A DNA stretch of 62,098 nt from Oscillospiraceae bacterium (GCA_017555565.1 JAFZGF010000013.1:1-62098); one strand, 5' to 3'; positions 1 through 9,486 are shown, counted from the stretch's first letter. Numbers and translations: made by a program. The notes: generated by a model not told the origin, from the letters alone.

Positions 1-2
1 AA

Positions 3-1118
3 TTACTTGTCAAATCTTTCGGCAACAAGTTTAAGTCCGTCAATAATTGCCAGGTGCTGTGGGCAGGCGCTTTCACACTGGCCGCAACCGATACACCGGC
101 TGGCTGTTGGCAGGTTTACAGTCATATTTGTGTAGTATGTCATCTGTGTGGAGAATCCCTTGTTCAGTGCCTGCAGGTCAGCATTGTAAAGTGCAAAGTA
201 TTTTGGAATTGGAATACCCACAGGGCAACCGTCTACACAGTAGCCGCAGGCTGTGCAAGGGATAGCGATGGAAGAGTTGATGATATCCACCACTTTGTCG
301 ATGATTTTGTATTCATCGTCACACAGCGGTACAAAATTTTCCATATATGATGTGTTGTCTTCCACGTGGTCCATATTGCTCATACCGGACAGTACCATCA
401 TCACGTTGTCCAGGCTGGCGGCATATCTTACTGCCCAGCTGGCAACAGAAGCATCCGGGGCATAGTCTTTCAACAGTTTTTCAGCTTCCTGTGGAATATC
501 CACCAGGCTGCCACCTTTGATAGGCTCCATAACGATTACCGGTTTGCCCAGTTTTGTACACAGCTCATAACATTCCTTTGCCTGGATGGATGGATTTTCC
601 CAGTCGATATAGTTTATCTGCAGCTGTACAAATTCTGTTTCTGGCCACAGAGTCAGCATTTCTTCCAGCAGTTTCACATCGTCGTGGAATGAGAAACCGA
701 TGTGTCTGATTTTGCCTTCAGCTTTCATCTTTTTCAGAAATTCAAAGCTGCCGTATTTTTTTGCCTTTTCAAATCTTTCACTGTTCATTGCGTGCAGCAG
801 GTAATAGTCAAAATATTCCACACCGCATTTTTCCAGTTCTTCATTGAACAGTTTTTCGTTGTCTCTGGCGCTGTTTACCTTTGGCATAGGCAGTTTGGTG
901 GCAATTTTAAAGCTGTCGCGTGGGTATCTTTCCACCAGAGCCTTGCGCAGGAAAATTTCACTCTGTTCTTTGTGGTAAACATAGGCTGTGTCAAAATATG
1001 TAAAGCCCTTCTCCATAAATCTGTCTACCATACGGCACAGCTGTTCAAAATCCACTTTTGATGCGTCATTTGGATCCAGAACAGGCAGTCGCATAAAACC
1101 AAAACCAAGTTTTTTCAT
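3..1118 (-). CDS. Aldo/keto reductase with C-terminal 4Fe-4S ferredoxin domain
   Basis: This 371-residue protein joins an N-terminal aldo/keto reductase TIM barrel (GFGFMRLP start, DTAYVYH with the family Asp/Tyr, DYYLLHAMN, GFSFH) to a C-terminal bacterioferredoxin segment with two Cys clusters (CTACGYCVDGCP and CIGCGQCESACP) that should each bind a 4Fe-4S cluster. It matches the COG1453-type fusion common in anaerobic Clostridia, predicted cytosolic oxidoreductase of unknown substrate; the iron-sulphur domain suggests ferredoxin-linked electron flow (inference). I chose the ATG at 1118 because AAGGAG lies 6 bases upstream; a longer in-frame start at 1139 has no ribosome site. It is monocistronic and divergent from the tRNA that follows. 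Confidence 0.93.
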   Translation of the reverse strand: MKKLGFGFMRLPVLDPNDASKVDFEQLCRMVDRFMEKGFTYFDTAYVYHKEQSEIFLRKALVERYPRDSFKIATKLPMPKVNSARDNEKLFNEELEKCGVEYFDYYLLHAMNSERFEKAKKYGSFEFLKKMKAEGKIRHIGFSFHDDVKLLEEMLTLWPETEFVQLQINYIDWENPSIQAKECYELCTKLGKPVIVMEPIKGGSLVDIPQEAEKLLKDYAPDASVASWAVRYAASLDNVMMVLSGMSNMDHVEDNTSYMENFVPLCDDEYKIIDKVVDIINSSIAIPCTACGYCVDGCPVGIPIPKYFALYNADLQALNKGFSTQMTYYTNMTVNLPTASRCIGCGQCESACPQHLAIIDGLKLVAERFDK

Positions 1119-1178
1119 AATATTCTCCTTTATGTACATATGTATTTAGTATATCACAACTATCAATATATTGTAATC

Positions 1179-1207
1179 TTGATTTTTGTAACGAAAAAAG
1201 GTAGAAT
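1179..1207 (+). promoter_or_regulatory. Promoter for tRNA-Arg
   Basis: TTGATT, 17 bases, then TAGAAT, ending 19 bases before the mature tRNA 5' end. It is a good sigma-A-type match and the only plausible one between the reductase and the tRNA. Confidence 0.6.
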
Positions 1208-1225
1208 ATATTGTATATTTTATCT

Positions 1226-1302
1226 GTCTCCGTAGCTCAGTAGGATAGAGCGGACGCCTCCTAAGCGTCAGGCCGCAGGTTCGATTCCTGTCGGGGACGC
1301 CA
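1226..1302 (+). tRNA. tRNA-Arg (anticodon CCU)
   Basis: A 77-base cloverleaf: 7-bp acceptor stem (GTCTCCG with CGGGGAC, one G-U pair), anticodon stem GACGC/GCGTC closing a 7-base loop CTCCTAA whose middle triplet is CCT, T-loop TTCGATT, and an encoded CCA at the 3' end. The anticodon CCU reads AGG arginine codons. It stands alone between two protein genes. Confidence 0.96.
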
Positions 1303-1303
1303 G

Positions 1304-1331
1304 ACCTGCACTTTATGTGCAGGTTTTTTAT
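1304..1331 (+). terminator. Terminator of tRNA-Arg
   Basis: Perfect 7-bp stem ACCTGCA/TGCAGGT with a 7-base loop followed by TTTTTT, starting two bases after the CCA. Confidence 0.88.
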
Positions 1332-1436
1332 TTATCCCAAATATGCAGTTTTTTATAGTGGTAAAAAGTTACTGTAATTTTTATTGTGGTCTGTGGAATC
1401 ATAATTATCAACTTTAAAAAGAAAAGGAGAATTGTT

Positions 1437-1595
1437 ATGAAATACATCTGCGATGTCTGCGGCTGGGAATATGACGAAGATGAAGGCTATCCGGAAGGTG
1501 GTATAGCCCCAGGCACTCCCTGGGAAAATGTACCGGAAGACTTTGAATGTCCCCTTTGTTTTGTGGGCAAAGATCAGTTTTCACCTGCTGAATAA
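1437..1595 (+). CDS. Rubredoxin
   Basis: A 52-residue one-iron electron carrier. Both metal-binding knuckles are present: CDVCGWEYD (C-x2-C-G) near residue 5 and CPLCFVGKDQF (C-P-x-C) near residue 38, with the usual GTPWENVPEDF segment between them, and the length is normal for the family. It acts in the cytosol, typically feeding oxygen or superoxide detoxification in anaerobes; no partner enzyme is adjacent. The ATG at 1437 is preceded by AAGGAGAATT; an upstream in-frame ATG at 1386 would add 17 hydrophobic/basic residues without a ribosome site. A bidirectional terminator closes the gene. Confidence 0.95.
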   Translation: MKYICDVCGWEYDEDEGYPEGGIAPGTPWENVPEDFECPLCFVGKDQFSPAE

Positions 1596-1599
1596 AAAT

Positions 1600-1632
1600 A
1601 AAACTGTGGCTCTTATGGGCCACAGTTTTATT
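1600..1632. terminator. Bidirectional terminator between rubredoxin and XRE gene
   Basis: Stem AAACTGTGGC/GCCACAGTTT with an 8-base loop, flanked by A-rich and T-rich tracts so that it can serve both convergent genes. It overlaps the last codon of the minus-strand regulator. Confidence 0.85.
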
Positions 1633-2335
1633 TGTTTTTAAGATATGCAGAAAGCAGATAAAGATTCTGACCAGAGACAAGGGCACAGGCTGAAACAGCA
1701 TTTTTAAATCCAATCAGAAATTTTTGTAATGTATAGCTGTAATCGCCGAAAATCAGTTTGGCAATATGAGTGGTAGTAATAATTTCACCGGTATTTTTTG
1801 CCTGGAAATAGTTTGTCCCCAAACTTACAGAAACCAGCGTAATACATATCAGGGAGATAAGGGCAATTATTTGAAGTTTCTTTATATCAGGCAGATTTAT
1901 TGATGCCAGTTTGTACACTGATATGCCTGACACTGCAAAAGCAAAAACAATAGCGATGAGTTTTGCTGTTCCGTCACCGAAAAACGAAGCCACTATAAGA
2001 AAAATCAGACATATGACAAATGTGTAAAAACATACAGTCTGTTTTTTCCCCATTTCGTTATAATTTTTTGCAACATTAATAATTAAATCATTTTTTGTTA
2101 TTGGGGATTCAACATTGATGTTTTCTCCTGCAAAAAATTCTGTAGCTGATATACCCAATACACTGCACAAATCGGGCACAGTGGCGATATCCGGCAATCC
2201 TTTTGCAGTTTCCCATTTTGATACAGCTTTAGGTGTAACATTTAATATGTCTGCCACTTGCTGCTGTGTAAGGTTTTTCTCTTTTCTTTTCTGAGATATG
2301 AAATTTGATATTTTTCTGTTATCCATATAATTCAT
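1628..2335 (-). CDS. XRE-family DNA-binding protein with C-terminal membrane domain
   Basis: A 235-residue protein with an N-terminal Cro/C1-type helix-turn-helix at about residues 10-65 (QKRKEKNLTQQQVADILNV, then KAVSKWETAKGLPD), a charged linker, and four hydrophobic segments between about 105 and 235. Such proteins are membrane-tethered transcriptional regulators; the signal and target are unknown. A shorter start at the fourth codon (MDNRKISN) is equally possible because neither ATG has a strong ribosome site. A second protein of the same architecture is encoded at 33712-34500. It is monocistronic, facing rubredoxin and sharing its terminator. Confidence 0.85.
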   Translation of the reverse strand: MNYMDNRKISNFISQKRKEKNLTQQQVADILNVTPKAVSKWETAKGLPDIATVPDLCSVLGISATEFFAGENINVESPITKNDLIINVAKNYNEMGKKQTVCFYTFVICLIFLIVASFFGDGTAKLIAIVFAFAVSGISVYKLASINLPDIKKLQIIALISLICITLVSVSLGTNYFQAKNTGEIITTTHIAKLIFGDYSYTLQKFLIGFKNAVSACALVSGQNLYLLSAYLKNK

Positions 2336-2373
2336 CCAACTTTCTGTATGGGAATATTGTACACCAATACATA

Positions 2374-2412
2374 TAAAAAGACTATCTACGAAAAGTAGAC
2401 AGTCTTTTTTAA
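2374..2412 (-). terminator. Terminator of the PAP2-like gene
   Basis: Stem of AAAAAGACT and TCTAC arms around a GAAAA loop with one internal mismatch. The A/T tracts on both sides fit the minus-strand gene that ends at 2427. Confidence 0.82.
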
Positions 2413-2426
2413 TCTGTATTTACTGT

Positions 2427-3140
2427 TTAAAAGTCTGAATTTTGTTTTAAAAGCCTTATGGAGGGGCTGATACTGCGCTTTCTTTCAGTAAGAAAAAATA
2501 TCTGATAAGCAATCATGCATATAAGCAGTGCTACTATGATATCCAGAACGGAATGTTGCTTTAAGAACACAGTGGAGATACTGATGAAAAATGTTGTTAT
2601 GGCAAAAAAAGTTTTCCATTTTTTGCTTTCCAGCCCCTTCGTATGCCAGGCTGTATGCATAACTGCAAAAGAACCTACTACATGGAGAGAGGGGCATACA
2701 TTCGTATTGGTATCAAAAGTATAAAACCAGGCCATAAAATCTGTCAGTACATTCTGCCTTTCGAATACAGCAGGTCTTAGCAGTTGGCAGGTCGGAAACA
2801 TAAAAAATATAATCAACCCCAATGTATATGTGAAAATTATATATTTCATCAGTTTTTTGAAAGATTCTACATCATAAAAAAATGTGTATATATGTATTCC
2901 AATCAAATAAAAGTACCACAGTACATATGGGAATACGAACAGTTCACAAAAAGGTATCAAACTGTCCAGTGGTGTGTAAACCACATAGTATCTGGCAGCA
3001 GGGAATAATTTTTCTGCGCACCAGAACAGAAAACCGAAAACAGGCCAGTACAGAAGCATAAATATGTGTCGGTATTCAGGCGATGTTATATTGTTCAATT
3101 TCAATCTGCGATAGTCAGTTTCTGGTTTTATAAATTTCAT
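2427..3140 (-). CDS. PAP2/AUR1-like membrane phosphatase family protein
   Basis: A 237-residue integral membrane protein with about six hydrophobic helices. Near its middle is CPSLHVVGS and about 45 residues later KQHSVLDIIVA, matching the PSLH and H-S-x3-D histidine motifs of the PAP2/inositol-phosphorylceramide-synthase superfamily, which use His/Asp pairs to act on lipid phosphates. The first PAP2 motif (KxxxxxxRP) is represented only loosely by a Cys-Gln-Leu-Leu-Arg-Pro stretch, as in the AUR1 branch. Substrate is unknown; undecaprenyl or phosphatidyl phosphate are the usual options (inference). The ATG at 3140 follows AGAGGAAAGGAAA. It is divergent from the importer operon. Confidence 0.82.
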   Translation of the reverse strand: MKFIKPETDYRRLKLNNITSPEYRHIFMLLYWPVFGFLFWCAEKLFPAARYYVVYTPLDSLIPFCELFVFPYVLWYFYLIGIHIYTFFYDVESFKKLMKYIIFTYTLGLIIFFMFPTCQLLRPAVFERQNVLTDFMAWFYTFDTNTNVCPSLHVVGSFAVMHTAWHTKGLESKKWKTFFAITTFFISISTVFLKQHSVLDIIVALLICMIAYQIFFLTERKRSISPSIRLLKQNSDF

Positions 3141-3293
3141 TGCTTATTTCCTTTCCTCTGATTACGACCTGACTGTATGTTAAAACCGAAATGTGAAAAA
3201 CAAAAGAAAAATATGTGAAAAATCATAACTTTAATAAATTATTAAGATTTTCATAATATACTATACAGTTTATTTTTAAACTTAATAATATTT

Positions 3294-3324
3294 GGTTGCC
3301 ACAGCAACCGAATTGTTGTATAAT
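3294..3324 (+). promoter_or_regulatory. Promoter with overlapping inverted repeat, importer operon
   Basis: TTGCCA, 17 bases, TATAAT. A perfect inverted repeat GGTTGC-CACA-GCAACC (3294-3309) covers the -35 box, a position typical for a repressor operator. The leader that follows contains a short GC hairpin (3353-3365) just before the ribosome site AGAAAGG. Confidence 0.6.
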
Positions 3325-3386
3325 TTATGCTATCATAGGATAACAAATCCACGCGCCGGGGGCGCACACAGAAAGGTTTTATAACT

Positions 3387-4397
3387 ATGAAAAAAGTTTT
3401 AAGTTTAATTCTCGCTATGGTAATGTGTCTGTCTGTTTTTACAGCTTGCTCATCCGAAGGCGAAAACAATGTTGATACACCAGCAGCAACAGCTACATTC
3501 CGCATCGCAGGTATGAAAGGCCCTACAACAATGGGTATGACAAAACTGATGAAAGATGCCCAGGCTAACAACGCTGATGAAGCATACGAAGGCAACATCT
3601 ACAATGTAGAAATGTTCGGTACAGCGCAGGAAATCAATCCTCTGCTTATCCAGGGCCAGCTTGACGTTGCAGCTGTTCCTGCAAACGTTGCAGCTACACT
3701 TTATGCAAAGACAGAAGGCGCTGTACAGGTAGCCGCTGTAAATACACTGGGTGTTCTGTATATGGTACAGATTGGCGATGCTGTTCAGTCAGTTGCGGAT
3801 CTTGCAGGCAAAACAATCTACACAACTGGTAAAGGCACTACACCTGAATACACACTGCGCCACATTCTGTCTGAAAACGGCATCGACCCAGACAAAGATG
3901 TAACAATCGAATTCAAGAGCGAAGCTACAGAAGTAGGCGCATTGCTGGCATCAGCCGAAGGCGATATGGTAGCTATGCTTCCACAGCCATATGTAACAGC
4001 TGTTCAGGCACAGAATCAGAATGTAAAAGTTTGCCTTGATATGACAGAAGAATGGGGCAAAATTTCTGATCAGAAACTTATCACTGGCGTTCTTGTAGCA
4101 AGAAAAGCCTTTATCGAAGAAAACAAAGCAGCATTTGATGCATTCCTTGCTGACTACGCTGCTTCCACAAAATATGTTACAGAAAATGTTGACGAAGCTG
4201 CTGCATGGGTTGCAGAATACGGCATCGTTGCAAAAGAACCACTGGCTAAAAAAGCTATCCCACAGTGCAACATCACTTGCGTAACAGGTGAAGAAATGAA
4301 AGCACTGGTAAACAATTACTGCGATGTTCTGTTCAACCAGAACCCTGCATCCGTTGGAGGTACAATGCCTGATGAAGCCTTCTACTATCTGGGCTGA
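3387..4397 (+). CDS. ABC transporter substrate-binding lipoprotein (SsuA/TauA/NMT1-like)
   Basis: A 336-residue exported lipoprotein: the signal peptide has a basic start, hydrophobic core and lipobox VFTAC, so Cys21 should be lipidated. The mature part resembles the NMT1/SsuA/PhnD group of type II binding proteins (MKGPTTMGMTKLM, then GQLDVAAVPANVAATL and LAGKTIYTTGKGTTPEY). It would deliver a small organic anion or base to the permease encoded next; substrate cannot be read from sequence. The next gene overlaps its 3' end by 26 bases and the ATPase follows, giving a three-gene importer operon. Confidence 0.88.
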   Translation: MKKVLSLILAMVMCLSVFTACSSEGENNVDTPAATATFRIAGMKGPTTMGMTKLMKDAQANNADEAYEGNIYNVEMFGTAQEINPLLIQGQLDVAAVPANVAATLYAKTEGAVQVAAVNTLGVLYMVQIGDAVQSVADLAGKTIYTTGKGTTPEYTLRHILSENGIDPDKDVTIEFKSEATEVGALLASAEGDMVAMLPQPYVTAVQAQNQNVKVCLDMTEEWGKISDQKLITGVLVARKAFIEENKAAFDAFLADYAASTKYVTENVDEAAAWVAEYGIVAKEPLAKKAIPQCNITCVTGEEMKALVNNYCDVLFNQNPASVGGTMPDEAFYYLG

Positions 4398-5142
4398 TAA
4401 ACTGAAAAAGTTAACAGGTGTATTCTTCTGGCTGGGCCTGTGGCAGTATGCCGCTATTAAAATCGGTAAAGAAGTACTGCTGGCCTCACCATTGTCTACA
4501 ATTAAAGCGCTGATTTCCCTTTGCGGGCAATCAGCGTTTTGGTCTGCAATAGTTTTTTCCCTTACACGCATTATGCTTGGTTTTGTGCTGGCACTTGTGG
4601 TTGGTGTACTGCTGGCGGGGTTGTCAGCAGTTTCTGATATGGCGCGATATATATTTGCTCCGCTGTTCAGCGTTATCAAGGCTGTGCCGGTGGCATCATT
4701 TATTATTCTTGCACTGCTGTGGGTAAGAGGCGGCAATCTTTCCATCTGTATTTCGTTCCTTATGGTTCTTCCTATTATATACATAAATATGCTGGAAGGC
4801 TTTACCCAGGTAGACAGAAAACTGCTGGAAATGGCGGCAGTGTTCCGTCTGTCCAATGCAAAGAAAATCAAATATATCTACCTGCCACAGATTATGCCGT
4901 ATTTCACAGCGGCCTGCACTACCTCACTTGGTCTTTGCTGGAAAAGCGGCATTGCCGCTGAAGTTATCGGCCTGCCAAACGGCTCTATGGGCAACCGGCT
5001 GTACGAAACCAAGCTGTATATGGACACAGCCGAAATGTTTGCCTGGACAGTTGTTATTGTTCTTATCAGCTTCCTTGTGGAAAAGGGCTTTTTATGGTTG
5101 CTGAATAAAATCAACGGCAAAATCACAGATGGATTTTTATAG
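4372..5142 (+). CDS. ABC transporter permease (SsuC/TauC-like)
   Basis: A 256-residue inner-membrane permease of the BPD_transp_1 family with about six helices. The coupling segment that docks to the ATPase is visible in EMAAVFRLSNAKKIKYIYLP (a variant of the EAA loop). I place the start at the ATG at 4372, which overlaps the upstream gene and has GGAGG 11 bases before it; an in-frame ATG at 4324 would deepen the overlap without a ribosome site. Tight overlap with the binding protein and a 9-base gap to the ATPase support translational coupling. Confidence 0.88.
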   Translation: MKPSTIWADKLKKLTGVFFWLGLWQYAAIKIGKEVLLASPLSTIKALISLCGQSAFWSAIVFSLTRIMLGFVLALVVGVLLAGLSAVSDMARYIFAPLFSVIKAVPVASFIILALLWVRGGNLSICISFLMVLPIIYINMLEGFTQVDRKLLEMAAVFRLSNAKKIKYIYLPQIMPYFTAACTTSLGLCWKSGIAAEVIGLPNGSMGNRLYETKLYMDTAEMFAWTVVIVLISFLVEKGFLWLLNKINGKITDGFL

Positions 5143-5151
5143 GAGGGACAT

Positions 5152-5724
5152 ATGAATATAGAAATTAAAAATCTCTCCAAAAGTTATAACGGTACACCGG
5201 TGCTGGAAAATCTGACTCTCACACTGACAGACGATAAACCGACCTGCCTTATGGGCACTTCAGGCCGCGGCAAAACCACGCTGTTTTCTATAATTCTCGG
5301 ACTGATAAAAGCAGATGAAGGGGAGATAACTGGCATAGAAAACACCAGATTTTCTGCTGTTTTCCAGGAGGACAGGCTGTGTGAAGAACTGTCTGCACTG
5401 ATGAATCTTGCCATAGTTCAGGATAATCCCCACAAAGCACAGCTTTCAGAAAAACTGATAAATATGGGTCTTACAGCAGATGAAATCCGTCGCCCGGTTT
5501 CACAGCTTTCCGGCGGCCAGAAACGCCGTGTGGCTATTCTGCGTGCCCTTGTAAGTGAAAGCGATGCCGTGCTGATGGACGAACCTTTCAAAGGGCTGGA
5601 CGAAGACACCCGCAGACTTGTAATTGAACAGGTAAAAGCAAACCTTGACGGCCGTCTGCTTATGGTCATCACCCACGATGAAGAAGATGCCCATCTGCTG
5701 GGTGCAGATATAATTGATTTATAG
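5152..5724 (+). CDS. ABC transporter ATP-binding protein, short form
   Basis: A 190-residue ATPase with all nucleotide-binding motifs: Walker A GTSGRGKTT, Q-loop VFQEDRL, signature LSGGQKRR, Walker B AVLMDEPF, D-loop, and the switch histidine in VITHDEEDA. It ends about 15 residues after the H-loop, so it lacks the 40-60 residue C-terminal extension of most SsuB/TauB proteins; it is nevertheless complete as a catalytic core. AGGAGGGA precedes the ATG at 5152. It should energise the permease encoded upstream. Confidence 0.9.
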   Translation: MNIEIKNLSKSYNGTPVLENLTLTLTDDKPTCLMGTSGRGKTTLFSIILGLIKADEGEITGIENTRFSAVFQEDRLCEELSALMNLAIVQDNPHKAQLSEKLINMGLTADEIRRPVSQLSGGQKRRVAILRALVSESDAVLMDEPFKGLDEDTRRLVIEQVKANLDGRLLMVITHDEEDAHLLGADIIDL

Positions 5725-5735
5725 AGGTTGTTCAG

Positions 5736-5927
5736 TTGAGAAAATCAAATAAGATTCTTATGTTTTTAACTTTTCTTTTAACAGTTTGTATAGGCGGCTT
5801 TTTTATCTACACTTTGGATTTTTACATCGCCTACTACAGACATAATAATTACTATGACTTGCAATTGAATATACAAATAAAAAAGGACTTGCATCAGCAA
5901 GTCCTTTTAATATGCAATTTACCGTAA
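5736..5927 (+). CDS. Putative small membrane protein after the ABC operon
   Basis: A 63-codon reading frame starting with TTG 11 bases after the ATPase gene, with AGAGG 8 bases upstream. Residues 7-35 form one long hydrophobic segment (ILMFLTFLLTVCIGGFFIY...) flanked by basic N-terminal residues, as in single-pass membrane proteins. The last 15 codons run through the downstream terminator hairpin, which is unusual and weakens the call. I do not recognise the family. It could be a small transporter accessory subunit, a decayed gene or a chance frame. Confidence 0.35.
   Translation: MRKSNKILMFLTFLLTVCIGGFFIYTLDFYIAYYRHNNYYDLQLNIQIKKDLHQQVLLICNLP
5881..5912. terminator. Bidirectional terminator between importer operon and eno
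   Basis: Perfect 12-bp stem AAAAGGACTTGC/GCAAGTCCTTTT with a 4-base loop, usable in both directions between two convergent transcription units. Confidence 0.88.
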
Positions 5928-5928
5928 A

Positions 5929-7260
<1,332 letters not shown>

Positions 7261-7300
7261 TTATTGTTGCCAAATTAAACAGCCTTATTAGACTGTGTTA

Positions 7301-7329
7301 ATTATATCACAATCTTTTTGCAATTTCAA
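7301..7329 (-). promoter_or_regulatory. Promoter for eno
   Basis: On the minus strand TTGAAA, 17 bases, TATAAT, about 73 bases before the eno start. Strong consensus, fitting a highly expressed gene. Confidence 0.75.
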
Positions 7330-7402
7330 TATTAAATGTTAAAAAAATAACGGATTTTTGAAATTTTATATCATTACCAAAAAACAAGCGGTTTAAATCA
7401 AA

Positions 7403-7429
7403 AAAAAGACCGGTAAAACCGGTCTTTTA
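7403..7429 (-). terminator. Terminator of the M20 amidohydrolase gene
   Basis: Stem AAAAGACCGG/CCGGTCTTTT with a short A-rich loop, 13 bases beyond the stop codon at 7442. Confidence 0.87.
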
Positions 7430-7441
7430 AATATAAATATA

Positions 7442-8608
7442 TTATTTCATCAGTTCAAATGCTGATTTCATTAAAAATTCTGTGCCGTAAACAAGTGCAT
7501 CTTCATCAATATCGAAGCAGGAGCTGTGGTTAGCCACGTGGCCAAAGCCTTTTGCTTCGTTTGCGCAGCCGAGATTTACATAGAAACCTGGGAAGGAATC
7601 CAGCACGATAGCCATATCGTCACTGCCCATACCTTTGCCTTCTGTAAAGATTTCCATACCCATTTCTGTGGCAACCTTCTGTGCAATTTTTGTTGCTTCA
7701 GGGTCGTTTACAACAGGAATCATTGGGTCGAACATATAGTCCATTTCTCTTTCAACGCCGTAGGATTTGCATACACATTCAGAAATGTTTTCCAGCCAGT
7801 CAAAGATAGGCTGTGTCAGCTCTTTGTTGAAGTAGCGCACAGTACCCATAATAACAGCTTCATTTGGGATGATATTAGCTGCTGTACCTGCAACGATGGA
7901 ACAAGTGGAGAATACTATAGGGTCCTGTGCATCAATAGCATTTGATGGCAGACTTGCCAGTTTCAGTACCAGTTCGCAGGCTGGTTTGATAGGGTCTTTT
8001 GCTGTGTGTGGTACAGAGCCGTGACCGCCTTTGCCTTTAATGATGATTCTGTATGTGATTACACCTGAAGCAAATGGACCGCTTACAATTTTCATCTGTC
8101 CTACATTTTCACTGCAGCCAACGTGTACAGAAATTGAATGATCTGCACCGCCCAGTTCTTTAACGAATTTAGCCAGTGTTCTGCCACCTTTCAGGTTTTC
8201 TTCAGCAACCTGGAAGCCCAGCAGGATTTTGCCTGGGATTTCGTCTTTGATTTCAACCAGTGATTTGCCAACACCCAGCAGCATAGCGGCGTGTGCATCG
8301 TGGCCGCAGGAGTGCATTGCATTGTCATAAATGCTGGCGTATTCAGCGCCTGTTTCTTCTTTCATTGGAAGAGCGTCAATATCTTCGCGGATAAGAATTG
8401 TTTTGCCAGGTTTACCGCTGTCAAGAACGCCTATTACAGTGTAGTCTGGGTAAACGTGGTAAGGAATGCCCATTGCTTCCAGTTCTTCACAGATGCGTTT
8501 TGATGTTTCTTTTTCCTGGGTGGAAACTTCAGCGTATTTGTGGAAATGTCTTCTCATTTTTACCACATATTCGTGGTTTTTTTCGGCAAGTAATTTAAGG
8601 TCTGCCAT
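7442..8608 (-). CDS. M20-family amidohydrolase (HipO-like)
   Basis: A 388-residue metal-dependent aminoacylase/carboxypeptidase of the M20D group. The start RRHFHKYAEVS, the metal motif HSCGHDAHAAML near residue 98, the Glu pair in AEENLKGG, and the dimerisation-domain segment KGKGGHGSVPH are all present, as is a late metal-binding His (VANHSSCFD). The enzyme should hydrolyse an N-acyl amino acid or related amide in the cytosol; the acyl group cannot be told. GAGAGGTG precedes the ATG. It has its own promoter and terminator. Confidence 0.92.
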   Translation of the reverse strand: MADLKLLAEKNHEYVVKMRRHFHKYAEVSTQEKETSKRICEELEAMGIPYHVYPDYTVIGVLDSGKPGKTILIREDIDALPMKEETGAEYASIYDNAMHSCGHDAHAAMLLGVGKSLVEIKDEIPGKILLGFQVAEENLKGGRTLAKFVKELGGADHSISVHVGCSENVGQMKIVSGPFASGVITYRIIIKGKGGHGSVPHTAKDPIKPACELVLKLASLPSNAIDAQDPIVFSTCSIVAGTAANIIPNEAVIMGTVRYFNKELTQPIFDWLENISECVCKSYGVEREMDYMFDPMIPVVNDPEATKIAQKVATEMGMEIFTEGKGMGSDDMAIVLDSFPGFYVNLGCANEAKGFGHVANHSSCFDIDEDALVYGTEFLMKSAFELMK

Positions 8609-8651
8609 AATTACACCTCTCTATGTTTAAAATTTAACAATTAATGGGTAT

Positions 8652-8680
8652 ATTATATTACTTAAATATTGATTTGTAAA
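8652..8680 (-). promoter_or_regulatory. Promoter for the M20 amidohydrolase
   Basis: TTTACA, 17 bases, TATAAT on the minus strand, 44 bases before the start codon. Confidence 0.68.
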
Positions 8681-8711
8681 TAAAAATATATAAAATTTGT
8701 ATAAAATAAAA

Positions 8712-8741
8712 ACAAAGACGGGTTTTTCAACCCGTCTTTGT
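8712..8741 (-). terminator. Terminator of the deoD pair
   Basis: Perfect 13-bp stem ACAAAGACGGGTT/AACCCGTCTTTGT, located 26 bases beyond the second deoD gene. Confidence 0.87.
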
Positions 8742-8766
8742 AAAAATATACAATTTTTAATTGAAA

Positions 8767-9486
8767 TTACATTTCGATTGCTGCGTTGAGAGCAACTTCC
8801 ATCATTTCTGTAAAGCCTGTCTGTCTCTGTTCTGGTGTTGTTTCTTTGTGATCAACGATAGAGTCAGAGATTGTCAGGATACAAGCTGCTTTTTTGCCCA
8901 GATGACGAGCGTTAGCAAACAGACCGAAGGATTCCATTTCTGCACACAGCAGGTCATATGGAGCTGGTTCTCTTTCGATAGAGAAGTCTGAGTAGAAGTT
9001 GTCTGAAGAGTGAACATAACCTTTCCAGATTTTTTTGCCCAGTTTTTCAGCTGTTGCAGCAAGGATTTCGTTCAGTTCTGCAGATGGGTCCATAACATCT
9101 TCTGTGTAACCGAAAGCTTCTCTTGCGTATGTTGATTTGGAGTATGCATGTTCAACCAGAACGATGTCGAACAGGTCGATTTCTGATTTGAAAGAACCTG
9201 CTGTACCAAATCTGATGATGTTTTCTACACCGTAGAACTTGTACAGTTCGTAAGAGTAGATACCGATTGAAGGAATACCCATACCATGAGCCATGATAGA
9301 GATTTCTTTGCCTTTATATTTACCTGTGAAACCCAGCATGCCACGAACTGTGTTGAAGCATTTTGCATCTTCCAGGAATGTTTCTGCTACGAATTTAGCT
9401 CTCAGTGGGTCACCTGGCATAAGAACTGTTTTTGCGATGTCACCGAGTTTTGCGTGGTTATGGGCTGTGCCCTTGAATTCTGCCAT
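8767..9486 (-). CDS. deoD: Purine-nucleoside phosphorylase, DeoD type (copy 1)
   Basis: A 239-residue member of the hexameric bacterial purine nucleoside phosphorylase family, which cleaves (deoxy)inosine, guanosine or adenosine with phosphate. Visible are the phosphate/ribose region VLMPGDPLRAKF, NTVRGMLGFTG, the HGMGIPS loop, AEMESFG at the nucleoside pocket, and the catalytic Asp in TISDSI. It is 65 bases downstream of a close paralogue on the same strand and probably co-transcribed with it. Differences from copy 2 cluster in MAHGMG (against MGSGMG) and in residues 93-130, hinting at altered substrate preference (inference). Confidence 0.94.
   Translation of the reverse strand: MAEFKGTAHNHAKLGDIAKTVLMPGDPLRAKFVAETFLEDAKCFNTVRGMLGFTGKYKGKEISIMAHGMGIPSIGIYSYELYKFYGVENIIRFGTAGSFKSEIDLFDIVLVEHAYSKSTYAREAFGYTEDVMDPSAELNEILAATAEKLGKKIWKGYVHSSDNFYSDFSIEREPAPYDLLCAEMESFGLFANARHLGKKAACILTISDSIVDHKETTPEQRQTGFTEMMEVALNAAIEM

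Noticed and set aside
3951-4871. Antisense 306-codon frame over the importer genes
   Set aside because: Runs opposite to two well-supported genes, Cys/Phe-rich composition typical of shadow frames, no ribosome site.
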